DNA from: Deltaproteobacteria bacterium
Lineage (GTDB): Bacteria > Myxococcota_A > UBA9160 > UBA4427
Length of the DNA stretch: 64,000 nt
Assembly: GCA_029261855.1 (NCBI GenBank)
Contig: JAJDAN010000021.1
Coordinates: forward strand, 257,923 to 321,922
Direction: 5' to 3'
The translations under genes were made by a program, and so were the position numbers. Below the pieces are notes generated by a model, which did no database searches, had not been told where the DNA came from, and saw only the letters and a list, made by a program, of their open reading frames with translations. This document shows positions 16,593 through 24,159 of this stretch, in pieces; the first letter of the stretch is position 1, and every line of letters begins with the position of its first letter.

Positions 16593-17021
16593 TCAGACCG
16601 GCATCTCGGCTGCCGGTGGCATCTGCTCGAAGCTGGCGCCAACCTCGAAGCGCCCGCCCCACGACGGTCGCGAGGCCGTGTAGACCTCCATCGCGGGCTG
16701 GAACTGCTCCGGGTCGTCGAGGTGGATGCCGCGCAGGAAGATCATGCCGGGCATGGCGTCGTTGGTGGAATGCGTCCCGCAGCCGCACACGGCGCAGAAG
16801 TGGCGATGGACGACGTTGCCGCTGTCCGCGGGTCGCGCATACGAGCGCGTCTCGCCTGCGATCTCGACGCCGTCCGCAGACAGCGCCAGCTGGGTGGCAT
16901 GACTTGCCCCGCTCGCCATCTGGCAATCGCGGCAGTGGCAGACGCCCATGATCGCGGGCTCGTTGTTGACGGTGAACCGCACGGCGCCACACAGGCAGCC
17001 GCCCTTCTGGGGAAGATCCAT
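16593..17021 (-). CDS. GFA/CENP-V family zinc protein
   Basis: 142 residues from the ATG at 17021, which has an AAGGAG site upstream; the longer frames in the track read through the regulatory gap. Motifs GGCLCGAVRF, CHCRDCQ and FCAVCGCGTHS supply the cysteines for the two zinc sites of the glutathione-dependent formaldehyde-activating (GFA) fold. Family members bind S-hydroxymethylglutathione or other thiol adducts. True Gfa activity is disputed for many homologs. It is divergent from an HxlR regulator with a palindromic operator 21 bases upstream of this start, which suggests induction by reactive aldehydes or other electrophiles. Confidence 0.92.
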   Translation of the reverse strand: MDLPQKGGCLCGAVRFTVNNEPAIMGVCHCRDCQMASGASHATQLALSADGVEIAGETRSYARPADSGNVVHRHFCAVCGCGTHSTNDAMPGMIFLRGIHLDDPEQFQPAMEVYTASRPSWGGRFEVGASFEQMPPAAEMPV

Positions 17022-17041
17022 CGAGGTACTCCTTCTCGTTG

Positions 17042-17067
17042 CTGCAAGTAACTTGCAGAAGGCAAGT
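17042..17067. promoter_or_regulatory. Palindromic operator between GFA and HxlR genes
   Basis: CTGCAAGTAACTTGCAG (17042-17058) is a perfect 8+1+8 palindrome. The right arm ACTTGC pairs again with GCAAGT at 17062-17067, forming an overlapping second dyad. A fourth GCAAGT lies at 17100-17105. Repeated half-sites in the only gap between a divergent regulator and its neighbour are characteristic of a winged-helix dimer operator. Its closeness to the GFA start (21 bases) fits repression or autoregulation. Confidence 0.75.
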
Positions 17068-17132
17068 CTCACGCACGATACGGGCGTGAATTGCGAATTG
17101 CAAGTCAGAATCGAAAGGACTATCTCCTGGTC

Positions 17133-17531
17133 ATGTCGACGGAGAACCGATCGGGCTGCCCCATCGCCAGCGCCCTGGACCTGCTGGGCGACCGCTGGAC
17201 CCTGGTGGTGCTGCGAGACCTGCTGACCGGCAAGCGCATCTACAAAGAGTTCCTCGAGAGCCCCGAGGGCATCTCGACCAACATCCTGGCGGACCGCCTG
17301 CGCCGACTCGAGGAATGCGGCCTCGTCGAACGGGTCCTCTACTGCGACCGCCCGGCCCGCTACCGCTATGCCCCCACCCGCAAGGGCGCCGATCTCCTGC
17401 CCACGCTCCAGGCGCTGTGCCGCTGGAGCAACCGCTACGACGGGGAGACCTGGACCCCGCCCACGGACTTCATGCGCGACACCCCGAGCCAGAGACTGCA
17501 GAAGCTCCGACGGCAAGCCCAGCCGGGCTGA
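17133..17531 (+). CDS. HxlR-family transcriptional regulator
   Basis: 132 residues from 17133 (MSTENRSGCP); the track start at 17091 is possible but falls in the operator half-sites. The winged HTH runs IASALDLLGDRWTLVVLRDLL, then ILADRLRRLEECGLVERV, and the wing RPARYRYAPTRKG. The conserved N-terminal cysteine (SGCPIA) is the redox or electrophile-sensing residue in DUF24/HxlR proteins such as HypR. HxlR of Bacillus responds to formaldehyde. With a GFA-family gene divergent from it, an aldehyde- or thiol-stress switch is a reasonable inference. A second cysteine pair lies in the effector half. Confidence 0.92.
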   Translation: MSTENRSGCPIASALDLLGDRWTLVVLRDLLTGKRIYKEFLESPEGISTNILADRLRRLEECGLVERVLYCDRPARYRYAPTRKGADLLPTLQALCRWSNRYDGETWTPPTDFMRDTPSQRLQKLRRQAQPG

Positions 17532-17605
17532 GCGTCCAGATTGAGCCCAGGCGAACGGCCAGAAGGTCTATCCTGGTTGGCGTCCCACGACCGGCGGAGC
17601 CCCCC

Positions 17606-18766
17606 ATGCCCGACCTCTTCGACCGCTACCGCGTCATCGACGTCGACAGTCACGTCTCCGAGCCCGCGGATGTCTGGACGTCGCGGGTCTCTTCGAAGTG
17701 GGGCGACGCCGTTCCCCACATCGAACGCCACGGCGGCAAGGACATCTGGTTCGTGGGCGGCGAGCTGGTGCTGCCCATCGGCACCACCGCCATCGCCGGC
17801 TTCGACGGCACCCTGCCCGACTGCCCGGACACCATGGACGACATCCCGAAGGGCGCCCACGACGCGAAGGCACGCCTCGCCTATCTCGATGCCGAAGGCA
17901 TCCACGCCCAGGTCCTCTATCCGAACGTGGGCGGCTTCGGGTCCGGCGCCTTCCTGAAGCTGAAAGATCCCGCGCTCATGCTCGAGTGCGTGCGGGCCTA
18001 CAACGACTTCCTGGCGGAATGGGCGTCCGCCGACCCGAACCGGCTGCTGCCCGTGATGGCCCTGCCGTTCTGGGACGTCCCGGCAGCCGTCGAGGAGATC
18101 GAACGCGGCGCCGCCCGCGGTCACCGCGGCGTGCTGTTCGGCAGCCGCCCGCGCGAGTTCGGCGAGGCCCACCTGGCGAGCCCGCATTGGGACCCGATCT
18201 GGGCCGCCGCCCAGGACGCCGGCCTGCCCATCAGCTTCCACATCGGGTCCGGCGCGGCCTGGGACATGGACGGCGCCGACGTCATGGGCCTGCGCGCGAA
18301 CTTCGCCAAGCTCGGCGCCAACGCCTTCATGGACAACGAGAAGTGCCTGGCCGACATCCTGTTCGGCGGCGTCTGCCACCGCTTCCCGAAGCTCGACTTC
18401 GTGTCCGTCGAGAGCGGCGTCGGCTGGGTGACCTTCGCCCTGGAAGCCTTTGACTGGCAGTGGCAGAACGCGGGCATCACGAAGGAGCACCCGGAATACG
18501 ACCTGCTCCCGAGCGAGTACTTCGAGCGCCAGATCTACGCCTGCTTCTGGTTCGAAGAGAGCGGCCTCGACAAGGCGCTGGAGCTGTACCCGAACAACAT
18601 CCTCTTCGAGACCGACTACCCCCACCCGACGTCCATGTCCGTCGGCCCCGCCTCGACGGCCGTCCACCCGCGCGAGTACGCGCAGAAGGTGCTCGGCGGC
18701 CTGCCCGAGGAGACCGTCGCGAGCGTGCTACACGGCAGCGCAGCGAGGCTGTACGGTGTTGCGTAG
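17606..18766 (+). CDS. Amidohydrolase family 2 protein
   Basis: 386 residues from the ATG at 17606; the upstream extension in the track is a shadow of the HxlR gene. It has the metal-dependent hydrolase TIM barrel of amidohydrolase 2 (PF04909 type). DVDSH near the N-terminus replaces the usual DxHxH, with ISFHIGSG in the middle, FVSVESGVGW, and the late ETDYPHP aspartate. Relatives include ACMSD-like decarboxylases and many uncharacterised proteins in steroid- or xenobiotic-degrading bacteria. It stands after HxlR on the same strand with a 74-base gap. Reaction unknown. Confidence 0.92.
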   Translation: MPDLFDRYRVIDVDSHVSEPADVWTSRVSSKWGDAVPHIERHGGKDIWFVGGELVLPIGTTAIAGFDGTLPDCPDTMDDIPKGAHDAKARLAYLDAEGIHAQVLYPNVGGFGSGAFLKLKDPALMLECVRAYNDFLAEWASADPNRLLPVMALPFWDVPAAVEEIERGAARGHRGVLFGSRPREFGEAHLASPHWDPIWAAAQDAGLPISFHIGSGAAWDMDGADVMGLRANFAKLGANAFMDNEKCLADILFGGVCHRFPKLDFVSVESGVGWVTFALEAFDWQWQNAGITKEHPEYDLLPSEYFERQIYACFWFEESGLDKALELYPNNILFETDYPHPTSMSVGPASTAVHPREYAQKVLGGLPEETVASVLHGSAARLYGVA

Positions 18767-18767
18767 G

Positions 18768-18783
18768 GCTCGGGGCCCCGAGC
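18768..18783 (+). terminator. Possible terminator, perfect GC palindrome
   Basis: GCTCGGGGCCCCGAGC is a perfect 16-base palindrome that starts 2 bases after the amidohydrolase stop. Read as RNA it gives a 6-base stem with a GGCC loop. No U-tract follows, so intrinsic termination is uncertain. It also marks the point where base composition begins to fall. Confidence 0.35.
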
Positions 18784-18843
18784 GGCTACTACCGCAGCTC
18801 GACCGGAAAGATTGCGGCCCGACTCAAGGAGTGCGGCAGGCAG

Positions 18844-19893
18844 ATGGCTGATCGCAGGTGTATAGCCTGTTCTGAATCGATTCCTGGAGACGCATCCCTG
18901 TGCAAGGAGTGCGGCAGCTATCAGCGGGCATGGAGGAACGAACTCAGATACGCATCGACGACGATCGGGGTAGTCGTCGTATCTGCGTCGTTTCTCCTCT
19001 TCGCTACCGACGCATTCCTAGGGATCCGGACGAACCTGTGGCCCCATACACACATCCGAGTCTTAGAACTGGACTCTCGCCGCACGCTGGCGATCGGGAA
19101 CTTCGGCGACACCCCGATCCATGTCGATGTCCTAACGCTCCAGACTCAAACCAGGCCACATTGGCGCAGTCTACGCATTGATGTTGCTCAATCCATCCCA
19201 GTCGGAACGGTTCTCGCGCATGACCTGACACCGACCGAGGCGAGCGGCGCATCGGGCATCCCGAGGGGCCTGACACAAGAAGAGTACGAGCGAATCCGCA
19301 GAGAGCTCCTATCTGAATCCAGCCCTTGCTACTTCTTGGTCTTCTACCCCGCTGAGAGCAGGGCCATCTCGGAGCTAGACGCTCAGATTGGATCGGACCG
19401 CCTTGAGTTCGAAGCGGCCGGATCGCTTACGTACTATGACACGGATGGATCACGTGGCACTCTGAAGGTTTCCGCAACTGCAGTTGTCTATTTCAAGATC
19501 CAGGACGGTTGCAGGAACTGGGAGCGAGTCCGCATCGAGCGTCTGAAGCAGAGTGAACAGCTCGGCGAAAGCACCAACAAGTCATCACCGCCGACCACTC
19601 CATTCGACATCATCGAGACGAGACACGATGCGGAGAGAGCTCATAACCTGCCCCGGCTCCGGCTGACTGACAAAGCAACCTCAGCCGGCCCGGTCCGGAC
19701 CACGATAGGAAGCCTGCGGCGAGTCGATCCGGACCGCCAGATAGGGGTGGACTTCGACGGCGCGCACTTCGTATCGAGCAGCCTCCCCGGCACGTTCTCC
19801 TCCGGGCTTGGCCAGCCACGCCTTGAGTCAGCGATCACCCTGCAAGGAGCCTCGCTTACTGTAAGCCAGGTGGCACACAGAGCGATCAGTTAG
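18844..19893 (+). CDS. Hypothetical membrane protein with N-terminal zinc ribbon
   Basis: The start at 18844 (MADRRC) drops a long out-of-character leader and gives 349 residues. Residues 6-25 form a zinc ribbon (CIACSESIPGDASLCKECG, two C-x2-C knuckles). One TM helix follows (about 41-60, IGVVVVSASFLLFATDAFLG). The rest is a large extracytoplasmic or soluble region with beta-strand character and no recognised domain. The zinc-ribbon-plus-TM layout recurs in bacterial membrane proteins of unknown role. The gene is clearly lower in GC than those to its left and begins the accessory island. Confidence 0.7.
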   Translation: MADRRCIACSESIPGDASLCKECGSYQRAWRNELRYASTTIGVVVVSASFLLFATDAFLGIRTNLWPHTHIRVLELDSRRTLAIGNFGDTPIHVDVLTLQTQTRPHWRSLRIDVAQSIPVGTVLAHDLTPTEASGASGIPRGLTQEEYERIRRELLSESSPCYFLVFYPAESRAISELDAQIGSDRLEFEAAGSLTYYDTDGSRGTLKVSATAVVYFKIQDGCRNWERVRIERLKQSEQLGESTNKSSPPTTPFDIIETRHDAERAHNLPRLRLTDKATSAGPVRTTIGSLRRVDPDRQIGVDFDGAHFVSSSLPGTFSSGLGQPRLESAITLQGASLTVSQVAHRAIS

Positions 19894-19983
19894 CGAGGGG
19901 GCCTCTAGCGCGGCGACCAAGGCAGCTCGGCCGCCTTCGGACCGCGCCCATTCGTGCCAAACAGCGCCCTCCAGGCCGAACGA

Positions 19984-20265
19984 ATGCATCCTACCCTGCA
20001 CAGGTTCTCTCTCGCATACTCACTCTCGACCGCCATTGCCCTGGGCTGCGCCTGCAGCGGGCCCAGCTTCATCGATGAGGAGTGCATCAAGGGCCGCATC
20101 TCGCAGGAGCAGGCGGACGAGATCAACAAAGGCCCCTGGGAGCACCTTCCCAGCTACAACCGCAACGCCGACGGCAAGTGCAAGGACTGCGCGGAAGAGA
20201 AGGACCGCATCCTGTCCGCGAAGTGCTCGCAGTTCATCAAGGAAGCAACGCTTCACGATCTCTAG
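19984..20265 (+). CDS. Small cysteine-rich putative lipoprotein
   Basis: 93 residues from the ATG at 19984 (MHPTLHRF). The N-terminus is a signal sequence ending in the lipobox-like AIALGC, so lipidation on that cysteine is likely. The mature part has five further cysteines, including CKDCAEEKD, and is rich in charged residues. No family is recognised. The start upstream (19954) would bury the signal. It lies in the low-GC island between two other exported unknowns. Confidence 0.5.
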   Translation: MHPTLHRFSLAYSLSTAIALGCACSGPSFIDEECIKGRISQEQADEINKGPWEHLPSYNRNADGKCKDCAEEKDRILSAKCSQFIKEATLHDL

Positions 20266-20534
20266 CCACCCCCATCCAGGGACATCCACCCGATCCGCGC
20301 GGAGCCTCGCGTGAGTGGCGAAGAGGGGAGTTGCTTTGAACGGGGCATGGCGAGTTCGCACTAGCCAAGCAACACCCGCCCGGCACTCCGGTCGCGGTGT
20401 GGTGACCGCTCGCGCGAGCCGATGATTGCCCGCCTCCCTCGTAGGGCCCCTATGGCAAACAGCTTCGCTCTCGCTCTTCAGTCCGTGCGAATGATACTGT
20501 TGACGACTCGCGCTGCACGCATGGGAGCAATCGC

Positions 20535-21575
20535 ATGCCTCTAAGGCACGTCTGTCATCCAGAACGCTGGCCGCAATCTGCGCGAAAGCTGATGGACTTC
20601 CTGGGGCTCCGCTACATCTGGCTGAAGTTCTTTCCCGGTCGTGACCTGCCAGGGCTCGCGCCTCAACCTGCAACCGGGGTCCTATGGTTCCTCACGATCA
20701 ACACTGCGCTCTTCGGGTTGGCGTCTCAACGGTACGAGAGCGATCTGGACCAGATCGAGAATCGGCAAAATGGGCTGCTGGCAGCAAGCTCAATCGCCGC
20801 GCTGGAGCGAGTTCCCGAGGCCCAGAAGCTCGCTAGGGCCCAGAAACCACAGCTACTCTACCTGCCTGCAACGATTCGTTCCCTGTTTGGCGCCAAGGTC
20901 CCGGACGCCGACAACGTGCGCGTTCTCGCGGAGGTGGTAGAGAGCTACAAGCACCTATTCACCGCGACCGATGCAGGCGCTGGCGGTGATCGCCCCCGCA
21001 GGCTACCCGGTCTGGACTGGAGGGACATCAGACTCGCCGGCGTTGACCTGTCGGGATGGAACCTCCGAAAAGCCGACCTACAAGGGGCGACTCTCAGCGG
21101 CGCGAATCTCGAGGGCGCGATGCTACAGGGAGCCAGGCTTCAGCGTGCTGACTTGCGCGGAGCAAGTCTAAGCGGGGCGAACCTGTTCCATGCGAGGCTG
21201 AACGAGGCGCAGCTAGCTCCGGTCCGCTGCCTGCCTTCGGACGACGCCGACGGATCTCACGCACGACATGTGCCGGCCGGACTCGTCGATGCGAATCTCC
21301 AGAATGCCGATCTCACGAGGGCCAATCTCTGCAATGCGAGCCTATCGGGTGCAAGCCTCTCAGGGGCGATACTTGCGGATACCAATCTGTCTGGTGCGGA
21401 CCTTCGGCCCATGTTCGAAACGCCGACAGTGATTAGCCAGTACCAGCTGGATGCTGCCTGCGCCGCACCCGAGCTCCCTCCCCTCCTGCCCAAAGGTCTT
21501 CACCCTCCGCACAGGTCCTGCGCATCCGACTGCACCCTCCCAAGAGAAGATGACGGGAGTCTGTGCGCACGCTAG
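20535..21575 (+). CDS. Pentapeptide-repeat membrane protein
   Basis: 346 residues. A single TM helix lies near residues 47-66 (TGVLWFLTINTALFGLA), then a charged helical region. Two runs of pentapeptide repeats of the A(D/N)LxG type follow (about 165-225 and 255-295), such as LRKADLQGATLSGANLEGA. The repeats form a right-handed quadrilateral beta-helix. They are split by a short insert with a cysteine (VRCLPSDDADG). Such proteins are widespread and mostly unassigned; some protect gyrase, but nothing here indicates that. The C-terminus is proline- and cysteine-rich. Confidence 0.8.
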   Translation: MPLRHVCHPERWPQSARKLMDFLGLRYIWLKFFPGRDLPGLAPQPATGVLWFLTINTALFGLASQRYESDLDQIENRQNGLLAASSIAALERVPEAQKLARAQKPQLLYLPATIRSLFGAKVPDADNVRVLAEVVESYKHLFTATDAGAGGDRPRRLPGLDWRDIRLAGVDLSGWNLRKADLQGATLSGANLEGAMLQGARLQRADLRGASLSGANLFHARLNEAQLAPVRCLPSDDADGSHARHVPAGLVDANLQNADLTRANLCNASLSGASLSGAILADTNLSGADLRPMFETPTVISQYQLDAACAAPELPPLLPKGLHPPHRSCASDCTLPREDDGSLCAR

Positions 21576-21618
21576 GCGCCTCGCATTCCATGTACCGCAA
21601 GGTAAGGAAGGATCCGGC

Positions 21619-22485
21619 ATGTTGTCATCCGAAGCGGCGCTACGCGGAGCCAGGCAGGTTCGAACAAGGTTCAATTCCCGCACGAGCGCGGGGTCCCTAT
21701 GGGGGGTTCGCTTATCCATCGCTTGGTGCGCACAGTGCCTCTTCAGCATCGCGCCTGTGAGTGCCTTCGAGATAGAGCACCGAATCAGGGAGGAGAAGGC
21801 CGTCTACTCGGCAGGCGATACGGTCGTGGTCGATCTCTTTCTCGACGCCGATCCGAACCTCTCTCGTTTCTCCGTTGCCGTACTCGGCGAGAGCAAGGCC
21901 CTGAGCTACGACGCCGCCTCATCTGCACAGCTTCCGATCAAGTACCCCGCGCCTGCGCCCGCCTACGGCACAACTGGGGCTCGGCCGGCGTATATCCTCT
22001 ACGGTGGAGGTAAGCCCGCAACCCTTCTCCGCCCACATCCCGAAGCCCAGAAGGCGTTCCGCGTATGGCCGAAGCCAGTGCCGGGGAAGCTGCAAGTCAA
22101 TATCCAGTTCGCCGAGCCGAACGGAAGAAGCGCTACCGCGGGCGGCAGGGAAGTCTGGATAGCCTCACTCTTCTTCAAGCTTGTTGAGCCCGCCGCTGAC
22201 ACGAAGATTCACCTCTCACTGTCTGCGGACGGAACAGGGTTCGAGACGAGAAGTGGGACCGATCCCCCGATCGACATCGCAAGCGAGGTCAAACTCGCGC
22301 CGCCGCTAGTTCTCAAGAGCGCGCCCGTCTGCAGCTGCGCGGCCGAGCTCTGTGTTCACTGGATCTGCGAAGCGGGATCAGAAGCGAGCTGCGACGACTC
22401 GTTCGACAACGATGGAGACGCTTCAGTGGATTGCGAGGACTCGGACTGCAAGCGCAAATCTGAGTGCAGGGGGGCTCCGCGTTGA
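21619..22485 (+). CDS. Secreted hypothetical protein with DNDGD/DC tail
   Basis: 288 residues from the ATG at 21619, which has a GGAAGG site and avoids overlap with the pentapeptide gene. A signal sequence ends near SIAPVSAFE. The body is beta-rich (IREEKAVYSAGDTVVVDLFLD) and resembles cohesin- or Ig-like sandwiches in secondary structure only. The C-terminus has many cysteines and the string DDSFDNDGDASVDCEDSDC, a calcium-loop-like motif common in secreted proteins of Myxococcota and relatives. Last gene before the tRNA. No function can be assigned. Confidence 0.65.
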   Translation: MLSSEAALRGARQVRTRFNSRTSAGSLWGVRLSIAWCAQCLFSIAPVSAFEIEHRIREEKAVYSAGDTVVVDLFLDADPNLSRFSVAVLGESKALSYDAASSAQLPIKYPAPAPAYGTTGARPAYILYGGGKPATLLRPHPEAQKAFRVWPKPVPGKLQVNIQFAEPNGRSATAGGREVWIASLFFKLVEPAADTKIHLSLSADGTGFETRSGTDPPIDIASEVKLAPPLVLKSAPVCSCAAELCVHWICEAGSEASCDDSFDNDGDASVDCEDSDCKRKSECRGAPR

Positions 22486-22558
22486 GCAGGTGTCCAATCC
22501 ACCGGCCCTCAGGATGGGTAGGTCGCGCGCGTTCAGGAACCCGGAAGGGAGCGAGGAT

Positions 22559-22634
22559 TGGAGCGCGAGACGAGGTTCGAACTCGCGACCCCGAGCTTGG
22601 GAAGCTCGTGCTCTACCAACTGAGCTACTCGCGC
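22559..22634 (-). tRNA. tRNA-Gly (anticodon CCC)
   Basis: Full cloverleaf on the minus strand: acceptor GCGCGAG/CTCGCGC, D-stem GCTC/GAGC with AGTTGGTA loop, anticodon stem CGAGC/GCTCG around loop TTCCCAA, variable GGGTC, T-stem GCGAG/CTCGT with loop TTCGAAC. The discriminator is T, and the 3' CCA is encoded (22559-22561). The anticodon CCC reads GGG. Length 76 with CCA. A recombinase gene lies just upstream of its 5' end. Confidence 0.95.
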
Positions 22635-22658
22635 ATCCGGGGCGCAGGCTAGCAAACG
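22594..22658. repeat. Direct repeat copy A (tRNA-Gly 5' half plus flank)
   Basis: 65 bases covering the anticodon region, D-arm, 5' acceptor strand and about 24 bases of 5' flank of tRNA-Gly(CCC). It matches 23994-24058 with five mismatches (60/65). Together with copy B it brackets the recombinase gene, as attachment-site repeats would. Confidence 0.85.
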
Positions 22659-22758
22659 GACGGCCCTCGCGGCTCCTCCTTGCGTCTCGAGCCTTCACTT
22701 TCGTCGCACCTTCGCTACCCTCCCCGAACCCCATGGCCCCGGTCCCGAGGGCCGCACA

Positions 22759-23943
22759 ATGACCGACCGTCCCCTTCCGGACCGCGCCGACGCGCAGAGC
22801 CTGGCACCTGCGCCCAGCCACCCGTCGGCCCGCGACACCTTCCCGAACCCGCCTTTCCGGGACTACTGGCCGGCCGTCGAGGCCCATCTCCGCTTCACCA
22901 CCCAGGACACCGGCAGCGTCGAGAACTACGTCGTCTGCTGGCGCGAGGTCGAAGCCCTCGACGACCCGCTCTTCGGCCGGCTCGGCGACCTGCCCCTGCG
23001 CGCCTGGACCCGCACCACTGCCGTTCGGACGCTTGCCGCCCTGTCCGACAAGACGGGCGGCGAGCCGCGTTCGCTCTCGACGTTGTCCTGCAAGGTCAAC
23101 GCCATGGCCGCGGTCTTCCGCCGCGCGTCCCACGACCGGCATCCCCTCACCGACGAGCCGCTCTTCTCCCGCCCGAATCCCTTCCGCGCCAAGATGACGC
23201 TGCTGCGCGAGGTGTTCGGGAATCGCGAGCTGATCGCCCGCACGTCTCCACACGAGGTGCGCCCGTACACGCGCGACGAGCTCAACCGCCTGCTCGCGAT
23301 CACGCGCAACCGCAGCCGCTGCGATCATCTGATCCTGCTTCTGTGCGCGCGCTGTGGCTTGCGACGATCGGAGGCGATCGGGCTTTGCTGGGACGATCTC
23401 AATGCGACAGCGCGCAGCCTGTCGGTCCGGCGCAAGGCCAGCAAACCGCGCAACGTCGCCGTACGCGTGTCGAGCCAACTCAAGACCGAGAACTCGCGCC
23501 GCACCCTGCCCGTCCCGTCCGACGCCTGGCAGGGAGTCCTGCTGTGGCAGGAGCACTGCGTCCTCCAGGCATCGCTAGGCGCCAGTCCCTATACCCGCTA
23601 CCAGCAGCCGAGCCGGCGAACGGCGCCCCACGAGCCGAGTCCGTACTTGTTTCCGCCGCGCCGGCCGGCGAACACGACGGCACCAGTGCTCGACCCCGAC
23701 GCCTGGGCGGGACGCCTCAAGACCGATCTCGCGAAGGCCGGCATCGACCTCGCCGGCCGGCGGCACTTCGCCCACAACCTGCGCCACACCTACGCGAGCG
23801 ATCTCCTCGCGCGCGGTGCCGATCTCGTCCAGGTCGCGAAGCTCCTCGGCGATACGCTGGCCGTCGCAGAGGAGTGCTATGCCCACCTCGTCCAGAGCAC
23901 CAGGCTGCGCGAACTCGCAGACAGCCTGTCGGAAGACATCTGA
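22759..23943 (+). CDS. Tyrosine recombinase / phage-type integrase
   Basis: 394 residues. An N-terminal SAM-like core-binding region (about 30-140) precedes a catalytic domain with the first arginine in RCGLRRSEAIGL, the H-x2-R box HNLRHTYASDLLARG, and the nucleophile tyrosine in AEECYAHLV. The position that is normally a second histidine (LLGH) is Asp in LLGDT. DNA-strand exchange by family. It sits between an intact tRNA-Gly and a truncated tRNA-Gly copy in direct repeat. No excisionase gene is seen. Confidence 0.93.
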   Translation: MTDRPLPDRADAQSLAPAPSHPSARDTFPNPPFRDYWPAVEAHLRFTTQDTGSVENYVVCWREVEALDDPLFGRLGDLPLRAWTRTTAVRTLAALSDKTGGEPRSLSTLSCKVNAMAAVFRRASHDRHPLTDEPLFSRPNPFRAKMTLLREVFGNRELIARTSPHEVRPYTRDELNRLLAITRNRSRCDHLILLLCARCGLRRSEAIGLCWDDLNATARSLSVRRKASKPRNVAVRVSSQLKTENSRRTLPVPSDAWQGVLLWQEHCVLQASLGASPYTRYQQPSRRTAPHEPSPYLFPPRRPANTTAPVLDPDAWAGRLKTDLAKAGIDLAGRRHFAHNLRHTYASDLLARGADLVQVAKLLGDTLAVAEECYAHLVQSTRLRELADSLSEDI

Positions 23944-23993
23944 TGCGAGCGACGCCAGCAGCGAAAGCGCGTGGGTGCGAGTGTTCAACCAGA

Positions 23994-24034
23994 AGCTTGG
24001 GAAGCTGATGCTCTACCAACTGAGCTACTCGCGC
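23994..24034 (-). pseudogene. Truncated tRNA-Gly(CCC), 5' half only
   Basis: From 24034 leftward the minus strand reads as the 5' acceptor strand, D-arm and anticodon loop TTCCCAA of tRNA-Gly. The anticodon stem is TCAGC against GCTTC and does not pair fully, and no T-arm or 3' acceptor strand follows. It is therefore not a functional tRNA. Its anticodon stem differs from the intact copy (CGAGC), so the two halves may derive from different tRNA-Gly genes. Confidence 0.8.
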
Positions 24035-24058
24035 ATCCGCGGCGCAAGCTAGCACACG
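23994..24058. repeat. Direct repeat copy B (tRNA-Gly 5' half plus flank)
   Basis: Partner of 22594-22658, 60 of 65 bases identical, same orientation, 1400 bases away. The similarity continues about 24 bases beyond the tRNA 5' end (through GCTAGCA), so the duplicated unit is larger than the tRNA itself. Confidence 0.85.
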
Positions 24059-24138
24059 CCTCTCGGTGCAACAGACGAGGCCTGGCGGCTAGGAGGCCGA
24101 CCCAAGACACCGTCTTGGGATCTCGGCTTCCGTCGCAA

Positions 24139-24156
24139 GCGAAGCCTACGCTTCGC
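24139..24156 (-). terminator. Candidate terminator after PEP-CTERM gene
   Basis: GCGAAGC-CTAC-GCTTCGC forms a perfect 7-base stem with a 4-base loop just downstream of the PEP-CTERM stop on the minus strand. No clear U-tract follows. A second perfect hairpin (CCCAAGAC-ACC-GTCTTGGG, 24101-24119) lies a little further on. Confidence 0.45.
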
Positions 24157-24159
24157 CAG

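Noticed and set aside
20330-20373. Possible structured RNA (GTTGCTT...AAGCAAC with inner TGGC/GCCA) in the 269-base gap before the pentapeptide gene
   Set aside because: Only short stems with long loops; no covariation can be judged from one sequence and no known RNA family is matched.
20020-20673. 217-residue minus-strand ORF across the island gap
   Set aside because: Crosses the lipoprotein gene and the gap; no start signal and no protein-like composition.
20535-21575. Quinolone-resistance (Qnr-type) protein
   Set aside because: It has pentapeptide repeats but also a TM helix, an insert and a different length and layout; nothing specific to Qnr is visible.
22759-23943. Prophage
   Set aside because: Only a recombinase is present; no structural, lysis or replication phage gene was found nearby.
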